From NCBI GenBank assembly GCA_041660965.1, contig JBAZVH010000002.1, forward strand, positions 124,001 to 188,000: a stretch of DNA of 64,000 bases. The letters are read 5' to 3'. Positions 10,497 to 21,277 of this stretch are shown in pieces. Positions within the stretch are counted from its first letter, which is position 1; every line of letters begins with the position of its first letter. The notes under the pieces were generated by a model that was not told the DNA's origin, searched no databases, and saw only the letters and a program-made list of their open reading frames with translations. Position numbers and translations under genes: made by a program. Origin of the DNA: Candidatus Gracilibacteria bacterium (GTDB lineage: Bacteria; Patescibacteriota; Gracilibacteria; BD1-5; JAGOOR01).

Positions 10497-11816
10497 ATGT
10501 CAGATTTTTTAACCCTCTTGGCACAAGAGCCAAAAGTAGCACCCCTTAAAAAAGGTGAGATCGTCAAATGTACGATCGTATTTATCGGAAGAAAACTCTT
10601 CCTCGTCGATGTAAAAAACCAATTCACGGGCATCATCTCTGGTGCCGATCTTCTCTCATCGGTTATGGATGTCCGTACTCTCAAGGTAGGAGATGAAGTA
10701 GCAGCTATGTACCGTGGACAAGATCCAGAGTCAGGACTTCTTATCTTCTCACTTCGTAAGGCAAGTCAGACGACACTGATGAGCAAGCTCCTTGAGAACA
10801 AAGAAAAAGGACTCACGATGTCTGTCATCCCTACCGAAGCAAACAAAGGTGGTCTCTTGATCGATCTCGATGGTATGAAAGGATTTATTCCTGTATCTCA
10901 GCTTTCGCCTATTCATTATCCACGTGTGGAAAATGCTGATCCAGAGCGAATTCTCGGACACCTGAAGGCACTTATCGGTAAACCACTCGAAGTCCGAGTA
11001 CTCAATGTCCAAGATGATGGGAAAAAGATTATTTTCTCTGAAAGAGCAACCAATGATGGTGCTCGTGAAAGTGCTCTCAAAAATCTCAAAATCGGTGATC
11101 GTGTGGAATGAGTTGTTTCTGGTATTCTTTCTTACGGTATTTTCGTTACTTTTGATGGTCTTGAAGGTCTCGTTCATGTCTCTGAAATGGATTGGGGTCA
11201 TGTCGCAAATCCGGGTAAGTATGCTAAGATCGGTGATAAGGTAAATGTCGAAATTATTGGTCTGGATCCTGAGAAAATATCTCTCTCTATCAAGCGTCTC
11301 AAGCCAAATCCATGGGCAGAACTTGCGAGCGTCTACAAGCTCAACGATATTATCGAAGTTCCTGTTCTCAAAATATCAAAATTTGGCGTCTTCGTAGAAC
11401 TCAATGGTGGTATCAATGGACTTATCCATCTCTCTGAGATTTCTCACACTCCTATAAAGAATGTAGAAGATGTCGTCCAGGTCGGTAAGACAATTCGAGC
11501 GAAGATTATTACTCTCGATGTGAATGAACGTCGTATCGGTCTCTCTATCAAGGCACTTGAGCCAGCTCCAGCTGGATCTGAGACATCTATCGCCGGTGGT
11601 CAAGCTGCCAAAGTAGATCCTTCAAAAGAAGCTGACCTCGATATCGAAGGTGAGGTCGAGAAGAAAACAAAAAAAGCTCCCTCTTCGACAAGCTCCCATT
11701 CGGAGGTCTGAGTCTCAGGGTCGAAGACAGAATCGAAGACTAAAAAAGCTAAAACAGAAGAAGTAGACGAAGTGATTGCAGAAGTTCCAGTAGTCGAAAC
11801 TCCTGCAGCTGAGTAA
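10497..11816 (+). CDS. rpsA: Ribosomal protein S1, four S1 domains
   Basis: A 439-aa protein with four consecutive S1 (OB-fold) domains at about 18-90, 100-185, 200-270 and 285-355. Typical strands include GLVHVSEMDW and GINGLIHLSEISH. An acidic, Lys/Ser/Glu-rich tail of about 80 residues follows and looks disordered. S1 delivers mRNA to the 30S subunit. With four domains it is shorter than the six-domain proteobacterial form and closer to the Gram-positive type. UGA is read as Gly at DRVEG (domain 3) and in the tail. A strong terminator follows, so the gene looks monocistronic. Confidence 0.92.
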
Positions 11817-11838
11817 TTCATCATTGAGCATTCTTAAG

Positions 11839-11866
11839 AAATCCCCCAGAAATGGGGGATTTATAT
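11839..11866 (+). terminator. Intrinsic terminator of rpsA
   Basis: AAATCCCCC and GGGGGATTT pair around an AGAAAT loop, followed by a T-rich tail, 22 bp after the stop codon. Confidence 0.85.
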
Positions 11867-11927
11867 TTTATATTGAGATATTGCCTTTTATAAAAATAAT
11901 CTATAATAATTTTGTTAGAATATATTT

Positions 11928-12704
11928 ATGAATGAATCACAGATACAAGTGCAGGAGTCAGGATTGAGGATAAAAGTCCTATGTTTACAATTGGATGGTC
12001 AAGATGTTCCAATTGGTGGACCAGTTTTGGACTGTGTTACAAAAATAAATATAGTATCAGGTTGAGTGGTTATGCGAATAGAATCACTTATTGGTTTTGA
12101 TGGGATGTCTCTGAGAAAACTAGATCTAGGAGTTGTCAGAAATATGGCGACACTAAGATGAGGAGGAAAGCTAAGTATGAAGACATCAGGATGAATGTCA
12201 GAAAAAGTATCCCGAGAAGCTATAGATCTTGTATTAAAAACAACTGGTCTCAGTTTCATGCATCCTCTCTTTCGTATTGCCCAGGTGGCTAGAAGAAGAG
12301 TAGATAAACGTCTCCCAGATGATTCGAGGATTTTTATATGAACCATGCATCAGAGAAATATAGGACCAATATGAACGATACGAACATCAATTGCTAAATT
12401 TCATACTCTGAGGAAAAATTCTCTTGGGTGACACTGAGGAATTGATAATATAGAAAAACCAGCCCTTCGTATCCTTAGTCAAATTGCTTTGCGTCCAGAA
12501 GTTACTGGACGACTCCATATGAGATATAATATTCCTTTATTTGGGCTCAATCGTGATCATGCAGCAGATGTAATTATAACAGCACATACATCCGTGTCAC
12601 ATATTTTAGAAAACAGGAAAGAGGCACTGATTTTTGACTGAACTTCTACAGTACGTGCCGGGAGACTCATATACCACACTATACAGTCTTCATCCTCAGA
12701 ATAG
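11928..12704 (+). CDS. Hypothetical protein, 258 aa, UGA-rich
   Basis: The frame is open from ATG to TAG only when about ten UGA codons are read as Gly, so standard calling misses it entirely. A TAGAAT box ends six bases before the ATG, suggesting a leaderless mRNA. The N-terminal 60 residues are strand-rich. The middle is basic (a VARRRVDKRLPDD segment), and the C-terminal part is mixed. There is no membrane helix and no recognised motif. It stands alone between the rpsA terminator and a converging lipoprotein gene. Codon use is more AT-rich, with more AGA, than in the neighbouring housekeeping genes. Confidence 0.6.
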
Positions 12705-12747
12705 ATAATCCAACAAGAATTGATAGGTTATTGAGATATTCCCAGGT

Positions 12748-13425
12748 TTATATAATTGGTATAAACTCCAATGTCCAGGCATTTTCTGGGTTTTGAGTAT
12801 CGGCAATAATTTTTACTTTTAAACCGTGTTTTTTAGGATTATCTCTTTCCCCAGCGACAAATGTTTCCAATTGTTTTTGTGTTGCATGAGCATCACCAAG
12901 TGTCATCTTGAGTCTATAAGAAAAATCATCAATATAGGCATCTTGCATCACCTTGATCATACTATATGCCTCTTCTCCACTAGGAGCAAAGAGTTGTAGT
13001 TGGTATTTTCCAATCTCGACAATAACGCATGCATACCCTCGTGGAGTTGGTTGGGGTGTGATAATAGATACTGATGAGACTGGAGTAGTATGTCCTTGTT
13101 CATTGAGACGTTCAGACAGAGCTTCCCAAATATATTGAAGTGCCCATCTCTTTTTGTCGCATCTCAGACTCATCTGGACTTCCACAGCTAATCAGACCAA
13201 TGCTGCATAGAGAGGATCGTCTATATCTACATTATCATCTACATTATCATTTGTTACGAGGGTTGGTGTTGGTTTTCATCTTTTTCCTGGAGATGGTTTT
13301 GAAGACATCTGCATACATCCTGTGGCCAAGAAGGCAGTCGCTAAAATGAGAGATGTACTAAGTCGCCCAAGAAAGGCATTTCTCGACCTGGTTATTTGTG
13401 CGCTATCGGATTTTTCGAGACTCAT
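12748..13425 (-). CDS. Predicted lipoprotein
   Basis: A 225-aa protein with an N-terminal signal of the lipoprotein type: basic n-region, hydrophobic core, and lipobox LATG before Cys at about residue 37. An Asp/Asn/Val linker follows, encoded by a tandem CTACATTATCAT repeat near 13226-13250. A mixed globular domain (about 80-225) has no recognised family. It should be lipidated and anchored outside the cytoplasmic membrane. On the minus strand TTGACT and TAGAAT are visible upstream. It lies 66 bp downstream of murE on the same strand. Confidence 0.75.
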
Positions 13426-13491
13426 AAAAAAGTATTCGAAGCATTCTATGCGCCGATTTATAAAGTCAAATATTTTATGTATAATATATTT

Positions 13492-14823
13492 TTATTGAGT
13501 ACCCAGAAACTCTTCAACGATTCCTCTATCACTCCACGGAATAGGACCTTGATTAGTGACCTGCACTGTCTCACATCCCTTACCAGCCACGAGGACGGTA
13601 TCACCTGGTTCGGCATGTTGAAGTGCCCAATAAATAGCATCTCTTCTATCGGGGATAATCTGAAATGTATCACCGATGGAGCGCGGTATGCCTTCTCGGA
13701 GCATCGAGATGATTCGCTCGGATGATTCTGAATACGTATCATCATCAGTCAGAATAATAGTATCAGCCAATTCATGGGCTACAGCTCCCATTTTTGGACG
13801 TTTTGAGGTGTCTCTATCACCCGTTGCTCCAAAGATGAGAATCATTCTCCCATCTGTTTGAAGTGTCTGGAGGACACTTCGTAAACTGGCCTCAGTATGA
13901 GCATAGTCAATGAGTATCGTGAGTCAGAGAGCATTTGGAACTGGTTCGAGTCGTCCTGGAACACCCGTAAAATCAGCCCACGCATGGATGATGTGAGCAT
14001 TGGCTACCCCGATAGAGCGAAGGAGAGTATAGGCCGCCAAAATATTTTCTGCATTAAAAACCCCTTTGAGTTGTGCTTGAATTAGCGCTTCTTCGTCAGG
14101 TCATTTGATATCGATATCCATTCCTTTTTCGGTATTTCGCAATGCCCTGAGCTGGTAGTCGGCAGGTTCCTTCATACTATAGGTGATGATATTTCTACCA
14201 TCTCCTCCTGCACGAGCAGCGTTCTGAAAGAGCGAAAAATATTCACAATCTTTTGGCAGGACACATATCTTCCCTGGTTCTTTTTGGAAAATCCTTGCCT
14301 TAGTCCTCGCATACTCATCCATAGTTCCATGGAGATCGAGATGATCTTGAGAAATATTTGTGAGAACAACGGCGTTATACCGGATACCAAAATTTCGGAA
14401 ATAATAAATCCCATGACTACTGGTCTCAAGCACAAGATGTGTCACACCTTTTGCTCGCGCTTTTTCGAGAGTTTTCCACATATCAAAAGGATTATCCATT
14501 GTCATCTTGGATTGGTTTTCTCTCTTTTCGCCCGCTATCCATATCTGTGCTGTGCTGAGAAGTGCGGTTTTTCTCCCTGATTCTTCGAGTGCTCGTGCTA
14601 TCAGTGTCGAAGTCGTAGTTTTTCCCTTTGTCCCAGTAACGCCTATGATATACATATCTTTTGCTGGATTTCCTGAGAGTGCAAAAGCTATACGACCACG
14701 GAGATAGTGATAGGCGACACGGGCTGGATTTCTGAGCCCGATACCATGCTTGAGTTTTTGTATGAGAGTCATATCTACGATTATAATCTCTTTCGGTATT
14801 TTCCGATAAAAAAACTTTGACAT
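13492..14823 (-). CDS. murE: UDP-N-acetylmuramyl-tripeptide synthetase (Mur ligase)
   Basis: A 443-aa Mur ligase that adds the third amino acid to UDP-MurNAc-L-Ala-D-Glu. It has the ATP loop GVTGTKGKTTT (about residue 61), the central ETSSHG and LTNISQDHLDLHG motifs, and the C-terminal domain with GATGDRDTSKRPKMG. The stretch where E. coli MurE has the DAP-selecting DNPR motif reads DDDTYSES, so diaminopimelate specificity is not supported and the residue added is uncertain. One UGA-coded Gly follows residue 240. A second possible start (MTLIQKLKHG) lies 17 codons in. The gene runs alone on the minus strand, divergent from the DKNYY protein. Confidence 0.93.
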
Positions 14824-14877
14824 TTACTGTATTTCCATATATTGTATAGGTATACATATTTTTAGTAATTTTGTTAT

Positions 14878-16419
14878 ATGAAAAAAAGTATTGGCTCTCT
14901 TCTCTGTTTAGCTCTTATCTCTACGGGGATTCTATTTGCCGCTGGTACTTCCACGACGCTCCCGCCCAGTAAAACTCCAGTATCAGCACCACCAACAAAT
15001 ACTACCAAAAAACCTATTCCATGACTCATTATCTTGGGCGACTACTATGCAGCAGACGAGAAAAATGCCTATGCAATCAATATAACACGCAGTGCCTGGA
15101 TACTCATACGAGATGCTGACCGTGAGACATTTAAGGTTATTCAGGGAAGATTTGCTCAAGATAAGAATCATATATATTATCGCAACACCATTATCGAGAA
15201 CGTAGACGTAGCGAGTTTTTCTGTGATTTCTGGACGCTATGGCTATGCGAGGGATGAGAAGAAAGTATATGGGCCATATGGTGTCATAGCAGGAGCCGAT
15301 CCAGAGACATTTAAACTCTTGACGGGTATGTATGGTGTTGATTCGGGCAGTGTTTATTATGATGCAAAAAAGATTGATGCTGATTCGGCGACATTTGAAG
15401 TCCTGGAATCTGGGCCATATGCTGTGGATGCTCAGAAGGTATTTTATAATGGTCATCTCTTACGAGGCATTCCTACAGAAGGATTTGCCGTCAAAGGAGA
15501 GCGGGCATTTGCATCAGACGGGCACGTATTTTTTGAAGGGCAAGTAGAAAAAGGAGCTCCTCTTCCAGAAGATGGAGACACTTTGCCTCCTCCAACTACT
15601 GAACCAGAAGTGCCAGTAGGGGATGGAGAGACTGTCGTATCCCCCTCTTTTTTAGAAAAACTCTTCTCTGATACGGGTGTTCTCGCTCTTTATGTTGACG
15701 CGATACGTGCTGAATGGGTATTTCTCTCATTTCTCAGTTTAGTTATCATTGGTATATTTAGCGCTCTCTTTGTCTTTTTTGCTGATAGAAATAATGAGAC
15801 AGCCATATGGGGAAAGGTATTTCTCAAAACGCTTATTGCTCTCGTAGTAGGAGGTGCTATCTTTTGGCTCGCATCATATCAATTTTCTCTTTTTTGGAGT
15901 GCTATCATAGGCACTGTAATAGGTATCATTGCATTTCTCTCACTCTCAAATATTGGAGGAAAGGCAAAAACATTTTTTGTAACATTACTTTCTTGTATAG
16001 TGCTTGGGTTTCTTTTCAGTATCCTCGTGATGGTACTCCGTGTCACTGATAATACTTTCCAAACTGTTCTGACATTTCTCGCAAAAGATATTCTTCAGGT
16101 AGGTGTTATTCTCGGAAGTATCGGTGTTTTCTTTGGATCTTGGCTGATTCGTACACAGCTCAATAATCATCTCTCTAGTTCTATCTCTGGCGCACTTATT
16201 GCGACATTTTTCTCGCTTTTGATTCTCGGGTTTGTGCATTGGCTCGGTCCTATTTTATTGCTTTGGTCAATTGTCCTCTTCTCTGTTCTCTTCGGTGCAT
16301 TTCTGTGGGTGCTCTCCTTTCGTGCGAACCATGGACTCTTTGTCCTGAGTGTGCGAGTACTACGTATTGTGATATTCTTAGGACTTGTGATCGGACTAGT
16401 TTCTTGGCTGATATTCTAA
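14878..16419 (+). CDS. DKNYY-repeat secreted/membrane protein
   Basis: A 513-aa protein with a signal peptide (about 1-22), a Pro/Thr linker, and an extracytoplasmic domain (about 55-230) built of repeats such as DKNHIYYRN and VDAQKVFYNG, typical of the DKNYY family. A Pro-rich hinge and about seven or eight transmembrane helices (about 280-510) follow. The DKNYY domain has no established biochemical function. A single UGA (Gly) in the linker separates the signal peptide from the rest, so the true start is easily missed. It is divergent from murE and upstream of map. Confidence 0.8.
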
Positions 16420-16425
16420 AAAAAG

Positions 16426-16454
16426 TTGGCACCTGTCGGTAAAAGGAGTATACT
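16426..16454 (+). promoter_or_regulatory. Promoter of map, leaderless arrangement
   Basis: TTGGCA, a 17-bp spacer and TATACT. The -10 box ends six bases before the ATG at 16461. Confidence 0.65.
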
Positions 16455-16460
16455 TTACCT

Positions 16461-17204
16461 ATGATAGTCCAAGATGCTAAAACTCTGAAGATTCTCCGTG
16501 ATGCGGGGAAGATTCATTGTGAGATTATTGATGGACTCATGAGGAGTGGATTACTTGTCCCAGGACATACTGGAATTCAAGTGGAAGAATGGATAAAAAA
16601 AGCACAAAAAATACACTGAGTGGAATCAGCATTTCTCGGACAATATGGCTATCCGGCCAATATTATCCTCTCAGTCAACGATGTGGTGGTCCATGGCGTC
16701 CCTATGGATATCCCGTTTGAAGCTGGTGATGTACTCAAGGTCGACTATGGTATTCGTTATCAATGATATCTCACGGACGCAGCGACGACTCTTATTCTTG
16801 GTAAACCAAGTGACTCAAGACATCAGAAGTGTATCAATGCAGCTCGTGAGGCACTTCGATTATGACTCGCACAAGCTCGTTCGTGAAATACAACAGGGGA
16901 TATAGGGTATGTCATCCAAAAATATGTCGAAGAAGCGGGATTTCATATTATCCGAGAACTCACAGGACATGGGCTCGGAACGAAGATCCATGAAAAGCCC
17001 GATATCTACAATTATGGAAAGCAGGGGAAAGGGGATATCCTCAAAAAAGGAATGTATGTCGCCATCGAACCGATTGTAGGATTTTCAACGAGAAAAATAT
17101 TTGATACAGGGAAATTTGCTATCTGTATGGATGATGGTGGTATCGGCGTCCAAGAAGAACACTGCGGGATAGTCGGTGATGATGGATTTGAGATTATAGC
17201 TTAA
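16461..17204 (+). CDS. map: Methionine aminopeptidase
   Basis: A 247-aa type I MetAP that removes the initiator Met. The five metal ligands are present in order: the VDYGIRYQGYLTDAATT block with two Asp (about 96 and 107), the TGHGLGTKIHE block with His, the IEPI Glu, and the final Glu in QEEHCG. The substrate His lies in NDVVVHGVP. At least five UGA codons are read as Gly, including one in the conserved block between the two Asp ligands. No N-terminal zinc-finger extension is present. The gene appears to have its own leaderless promoter and is not in a ribosomal protein operon. Confidence 0.95.
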
Positions 17205-17533
17205 GAAAAACGCGGAAAAACTCGTCCTTCAAACTTCAATCTCCGTTCCTCGTTCACCGTACTCGCAGTACGCCTCACTCTGGTACTCGATTTGCATTTG
17301 AATTACGTCGTTTTTGCGCGTTTCAAATCTTCTTCCCGTCATTTCAGCTCATTGTAATATGCCCCTTGATAAAGGGGGGTGGAATATTGGAATGAAATTT
17401 GGGGATTATAAAAACACAAAATCCTACCTATGACTGTTACTATGACTTTTTCTATTGTGTAAAATCCCCCCTACCCCCCTTTATCAAGGGGGCATCACTC
17501 AAATAATTTTTACCTCAACACTCTTTTTTATAA
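17205..17533 (+). repeat. Intergenic region with inverted copies of a CCCCTTGATAAAGGGG element
   Basis: No gene is seen. GCCCCTTGATAAAGGGGG at 17361-17384 and its reverse complement with the longer flank CCCCCCTACCCCCC at 17462-17493 face each other about 80 bp apart. A third copy lies at 45168. Upstream, AAACGCGGAAAAACTCG at about 17210 is imperfectly repeated in reverse near 17310-17330. The region may act as a bidirectional terminator between map and the TspO-like gene, or be a small mobile repeat. Confidence 0.6.
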
Positions 17534-18301
17534 CTATTTTCTTATAAAAAATTTCCCGGTCATAGCTCCTACAAGGAATGCCATACAAACCTGTGTGGTG
17601 GTGATAATGCTCGCAAATACAACTGGATCCACTGAGATTCTTTTTGACATAATACCGTAGAGGGCCCAGAGAATAACGAGAGTAAAAAATACATCTCGGT
17701 TTTTTGCGAGCATTATCAGTCCAAGAAGCGTCGCTATGATAATCATAATAATCGTCCAGGTAACCGGTGATATTCCCCAGGCACCCCATTGAACACTAAT
17801 CAGCCATGCTGAGATATTTGCAATCGTCGCGACTGATATCCAGCCGAGGTAGATAGAGAAGGTGGGGAGTGTGATGTAGGTATCAGCTGCATTGAGATGG
17901 TTGGTGTTTTTTCTGATTTCCGTATAGAGACGAATCAATGTGACGAGGAATCCGAGCATGATAATGACAGAGAGTCCGACATATTGATACTGCCATGCGA
18001 GCATCCATCCACCATTGAAGAGACAGGTGAGTCCAAAGAGCCAATTGATTCTCTGGTTTGTCAGGGTATTTTTCTTATTTTTTCCACGAATGAGGTTGAT
18101 AATCCCGACAATCACAAATATCAGAAGAAGTGTGTAAATAATGCTCCAGATAGAGAAAGTAAATGCTATCGGAGTAAAGAGACTATCATATTTATCTGAG
18201 AGTTCTCCTGTTGTCATACCACCGAGTGGTATGATAATCGCGAGAGTATTGACTACTATCATGACGATATACGCTACCAAGTTGAGGAGAGGGTAGAACA
18301 T
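17534..18301 (-). CDS. TspO/MBR-like polytopic membrane protein
   Basis: A 255-aa, Trp-rich protein with about seven hydrophobic helices. The first half has FTPIAFTFSIWSIIYTLL, and later segments (GGWMLAWQY, SIYLGWISVATIANISAWL) resemble TspO/MBR-related proteins annotated as tryptophan-rich sensory proteins. The assignment rests on the Trp spacing and helix pattern, and the substrate is unknown. No UGA is needed, so the frame is continuous. It is followed by map on the opposite strand, with the CCCCTTGATAAAGGGG repeats between them. Confidence 0.65.
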   Translation of the reverse strand: MFYPLLNLVAYIVMIVVNTLAIIIPLGGMTTGELSDKYDSLFTPIAFTFSIWSIIYTLLLIFVIVGIINLIRGKNKKNTLTNQRINWLFGLTCLFNGGWMLAWQYQYVGLSVIIMLGFLVTLIRLYTEIRKNTNHLNAADTYITLPTFSIYLGWISVATIANISAWLISVQWGAWGISPVTWTIIMIIIATLLGLIMLAKNRDVFFTLVILWALYGIMSKRISVDPVVFASIITTTQVCMAFLVGAMTGKFFIRK

Positions 18302-18374
18302 AAGGGGGAAAGATAGAAATAGAAGTGAGAGATAGAAATAGAAGTTAAGGCATAGGATAAGGAAGGATTTTTTA

Positions 18375-18590
18375 TTAATTCACTTTCTTGAAAAAACAGG
18401 TCTTGAGTACCATCATAGATCCGTCGATTTTTCCTTCGATGACTTCCGGGTCATCGGTAAGCCGGATATTTTTTACTTTGGTGCCTTTCTGGATTTTCAT
18501 TTTCCCAGCCATCAGATTTTGAGTGGAAATCACTGTATCGCCTGCGGTAAGGACATTTCCATTTGCGTCTATGACGACGGTATCATTCAT
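18375..18590 (-). CDS. PhnA/YjdM C-terminal domain protein
   Basis: A 71-aa protein matching the C-terminal PhnA (YjdM) domain: VIDANGNVLTAGDTV, then a KGTKVKNIRL motif and KIDGSMMVLK. The N-terminal zinc-ribbon of full-length YjdM is absent. The family is SH3-like and has no proven enzymatic role despite its phosphonate-related name. It lies 73 bp upstream of the TspO-like gene on the same strand and divergent from acsA. Confidence 0.8.
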   Translation of the reverse strand: MNDTVVIDANGNVLTAGDTVISTQNLMAGKMKIQKGTKVKNIRLTDDPEVIEGKIDGSMMVLKTCFFKKVN

Positions 18591-18677
18591 AAAATATAGG
18601 TATTAATTATATGAAGTATAAGAACTCCCTCTAAAAAACAACCGTTGCTTTTTTACCAGGAAACTTATACTTCCCTC

Positions 18678-20570
18678 ATGACTCGTATTACCACTCTTGA
18701 GCAATATCACGCAGATTACAAATTTAGCATTGAACATCCCGAAGATTTTTGGGATAAACAAGCGAGAGAATTCGTCTGGAAAAAACTATGGCACAGTATT
18801 CTTCAGTGGGATTTCTCTGGACCAAATATTCGCTGGTTCGAGTGAGGAGAATTAAATATTACCGAAAACTGCCTCGATAGGCATTTGCCAGAGAAGGCGA
18901 ATGATATCGCATTTTATTGGGAGCCAAATACACCGACAGATATTGCAAAAAAAATCACCTATCAAGAACTCTTCGATGAAGTTTGTAAGTTTTCCAATGT
19001 TCTTAAGAAATACTGAGTAACAAAAGGGGATAGGGTATGTATCTCTATGCCGATGATTCTCGAGTCTGTTGTTGCGATGCTTGCGTGTGCTCGAGTGGGG
19101 GCGATTCATTCGGTGGTTTTTGGGGGATTTTCTGCGCAGGCGCTCTCGGATAGGATTCAGGATGCTAGCTGTAAACTCGTGATCACAACGGATGGGGCTT
19201 TTCGAGGAGCTAAAGTTATCCCTATGAAAGCAACGGTTGATGAGGCACTTCAGATATGCCCGTCTGTCGAAACGGTGATTGTTTTTGAACATACGAAGGT
19301 GCCTTATGATTTTCAGTCAGGACGAGATGTGCGATGGGGCGAAGTCATGCAAGAAGCATCTTCAATCTGTTCTGCAGAATCGATGCAAGCAGAAGACCCT
19401 CTCTTTATCCTCTATACCTCTGGTTCCACTGGTAAGCCAAAAGGAGTCGTCCATACGTGTGGTGGCTATATGGTCTACGCTCAGTACAGTTTCGAAAATG
19501 TGTTTCAATATAATTCATGAGAGGTCTATTGGTGCACAGCGGATATTGGCTGGATAACGGGGCATTCGTACATCGTCTATGGACCACTCTTATCGGGTGC
19601 GACGTCTGTGCTTTTTGAGGGTATTCCGACCTATCCAGATGCTGGGAGATTTTGGCAAATCATTGATAAGTATCATGTGAATATTTTCTACACCGCACCG
19701 ACAGCGATTCGAGCCCTCGAAGCATTTGGTTTGGATTTCGTGACACCCTACAAGCTGGATTCTCTGCGAGTCCTCGGAAGTGTGTGAGAGCCCATTAATG
19801 AAAAAGCATGGCACTGGTATAACGAGAATATTGGTAAAAAACGGTGCCCTATCGTGGATACGTGGTGGCAGACAGAAACAGGTGGAATACTTATCTCGCC
19901 ATTGGCAGGTATCACTCCGACGAAGCCCAGCTTTGCGACACTTCCGTTGCCTGGTATTCAACCCCTTCTCATCGATGAACAAGGAAAGGAAATAGTTGGG
20001 GATAATGTCTCAGGGAATCTCTGTATTCGCTTTCCATGGCCTGGGATTATTCGTACAATCTATGGAGACCATAAATATTGTAAGAGTACGTACTTCTCGA
20101 CGTATCCTGGACTCTATTTCACAGGTGATGGATGTCTACGAGATGCTGACGGATATTATCGTATCACAGGGCGAGTCGATGATGTGATGAATATAAGCGG
20201 TCACCGTATCGGAACTGCTGAAGTAGAGAGTGCTATCAATATGCATCCTGATGTCGTCGAATCAGCGGTTGTCGGGTATCTACATGATATTAAATGACAA
20301 GGCATTTATGCCTATGTCATCACGACGAACACTGAAAAAGATTCTGAAATGCTTAAGAAAGAAATCACGGCTGAAATCACAAAAGGTATCGGACCGATTG
20401 CGAAACCTGATAAAATTCAGATAGTCTCTGGGCTCCCCAAAACTCGTAGTGGCAAAATCATGCGCCGAATCCTGCGCAAAATCGCAGAAGGGGATACTGA
20501 AAATCTCGGCGATATTTCAACGCTTCTTGATCCAGCAGTGGTAGAGGAAATCAAGAATTGAGCAGCATAG
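18678..20570 (+). CDS. acsA: Acetyl-CoA synthetase, AMP-forming
   Basis: A 630-aa ANL-superfamily enzyme that makes acetyl-CoA from acetate, ATP and CoA. The P-loop is [12 protein letters not shown] (about 245-256). Further motifs are [11 protein letters not shown], the hinge [20 protein letters not shown], and the C-terminal [11 protein letters not shown], whose Lys is the catalytic and acetylatable residue. Length and order match AcsA. Nine or so UGA codons read as Gly fuse the fragments. The ATG at 18678 follows TATACT by six bases, so a leaderless start is likely. An acetate-activating enzyme is noteworthy in an organism expected to have little central metabolism. Confidence 0.93.
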
Positions 20571-20617
20571 TAAAACCTATTCTGCACCAAGCAAAAAGTC
20601 TGTGCAATAATTATTTT

Positions 20618-20908
20618 TTAATGGAAATCTTTATCTAGATCCACAGGTTCATCGTGTCTTCGTGTACGTCATGGCGTAGAAGCAGGAGCATCTGGTTCTG
20701 TAATCTCAGGTCACGCAAGAGCGAGTGCTATACGGCTTTGCATATCATCAAATGACATGCCCTTCAATCAAGCTTCTCATACAAGATGTCTAAAGGTACT
20801 CACAACAACCGCAGCTATTAATGCTGCATTATATTGGCAGGCAGGACATTCTTCACGAAGATGTGCAATTAACGTATCAACCTTATCAACAGGGTGTTCT
20901 CACGGCAT
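20618..20908 (-). CDS. Small protein with CxxC motif
   Basis: A 96-aa frame visible only with UGA as Gly (five of them). It starts MPGEHPVDKVDTLIAHLREE and has CPAC at about residues 22-25, then a short hydrophobic helix (AALIAAVVV) and an acidic, Pro-containing tail. No family was recognised. The CxxC might bind a metal or be a redox pair. It converges with acsA and has 100 bp of AT-rich DNA upstream. Confidence 0.55.
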
Positions 20909-21009
20909 AATAAATTGATTATAATAATAAATATAGTCAAAATTCTATGTTGTCAATATCTTGTGAACAATAATTGACAATATTATAAAATAATTAAGAT
21001 ACATTCTAT

Positions 21010-21255
21010 ATGTCTAATAATTTTTTGAGGTCCTGTCTATGATATGAGGACCCCGACATCACTGCCTGAACAAATCATTGTATCGATACTGCACCACATT
21101 GTGTAGTTCGGAGAGAGGAAGCTATAAAATCTTCAGATCCCCAAGATATTGCTTTCGCTCTTGGAATGGAATTAGCAAGAATAATGATAACACCTGAAGG
21201 TGTTGGCTCGGGAAGCACAACAAGAGCCAGTATATTGAGACAACAGCTCGATTAA
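21010..21255 (+). CDS. Small hypothetical protein, 81 aa
   Basis: ATG to TAA, with two UGA codons read as Gly. It has four Cys (positions about 9, 24, 31 and one adjacent) and a C-terminal half (DIAFALGMELARIM) that is helical. It lies between the CxxC protein and the SIMPL protein, and its similar size and Cys content suggest a class of small lineage-specific proteins. Support is limited to the open frame and a plausible AT-rich leader. Confidence 0.45.
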
Positions 21256-21277
21256 ATGAATTAATGAATAGAATACC

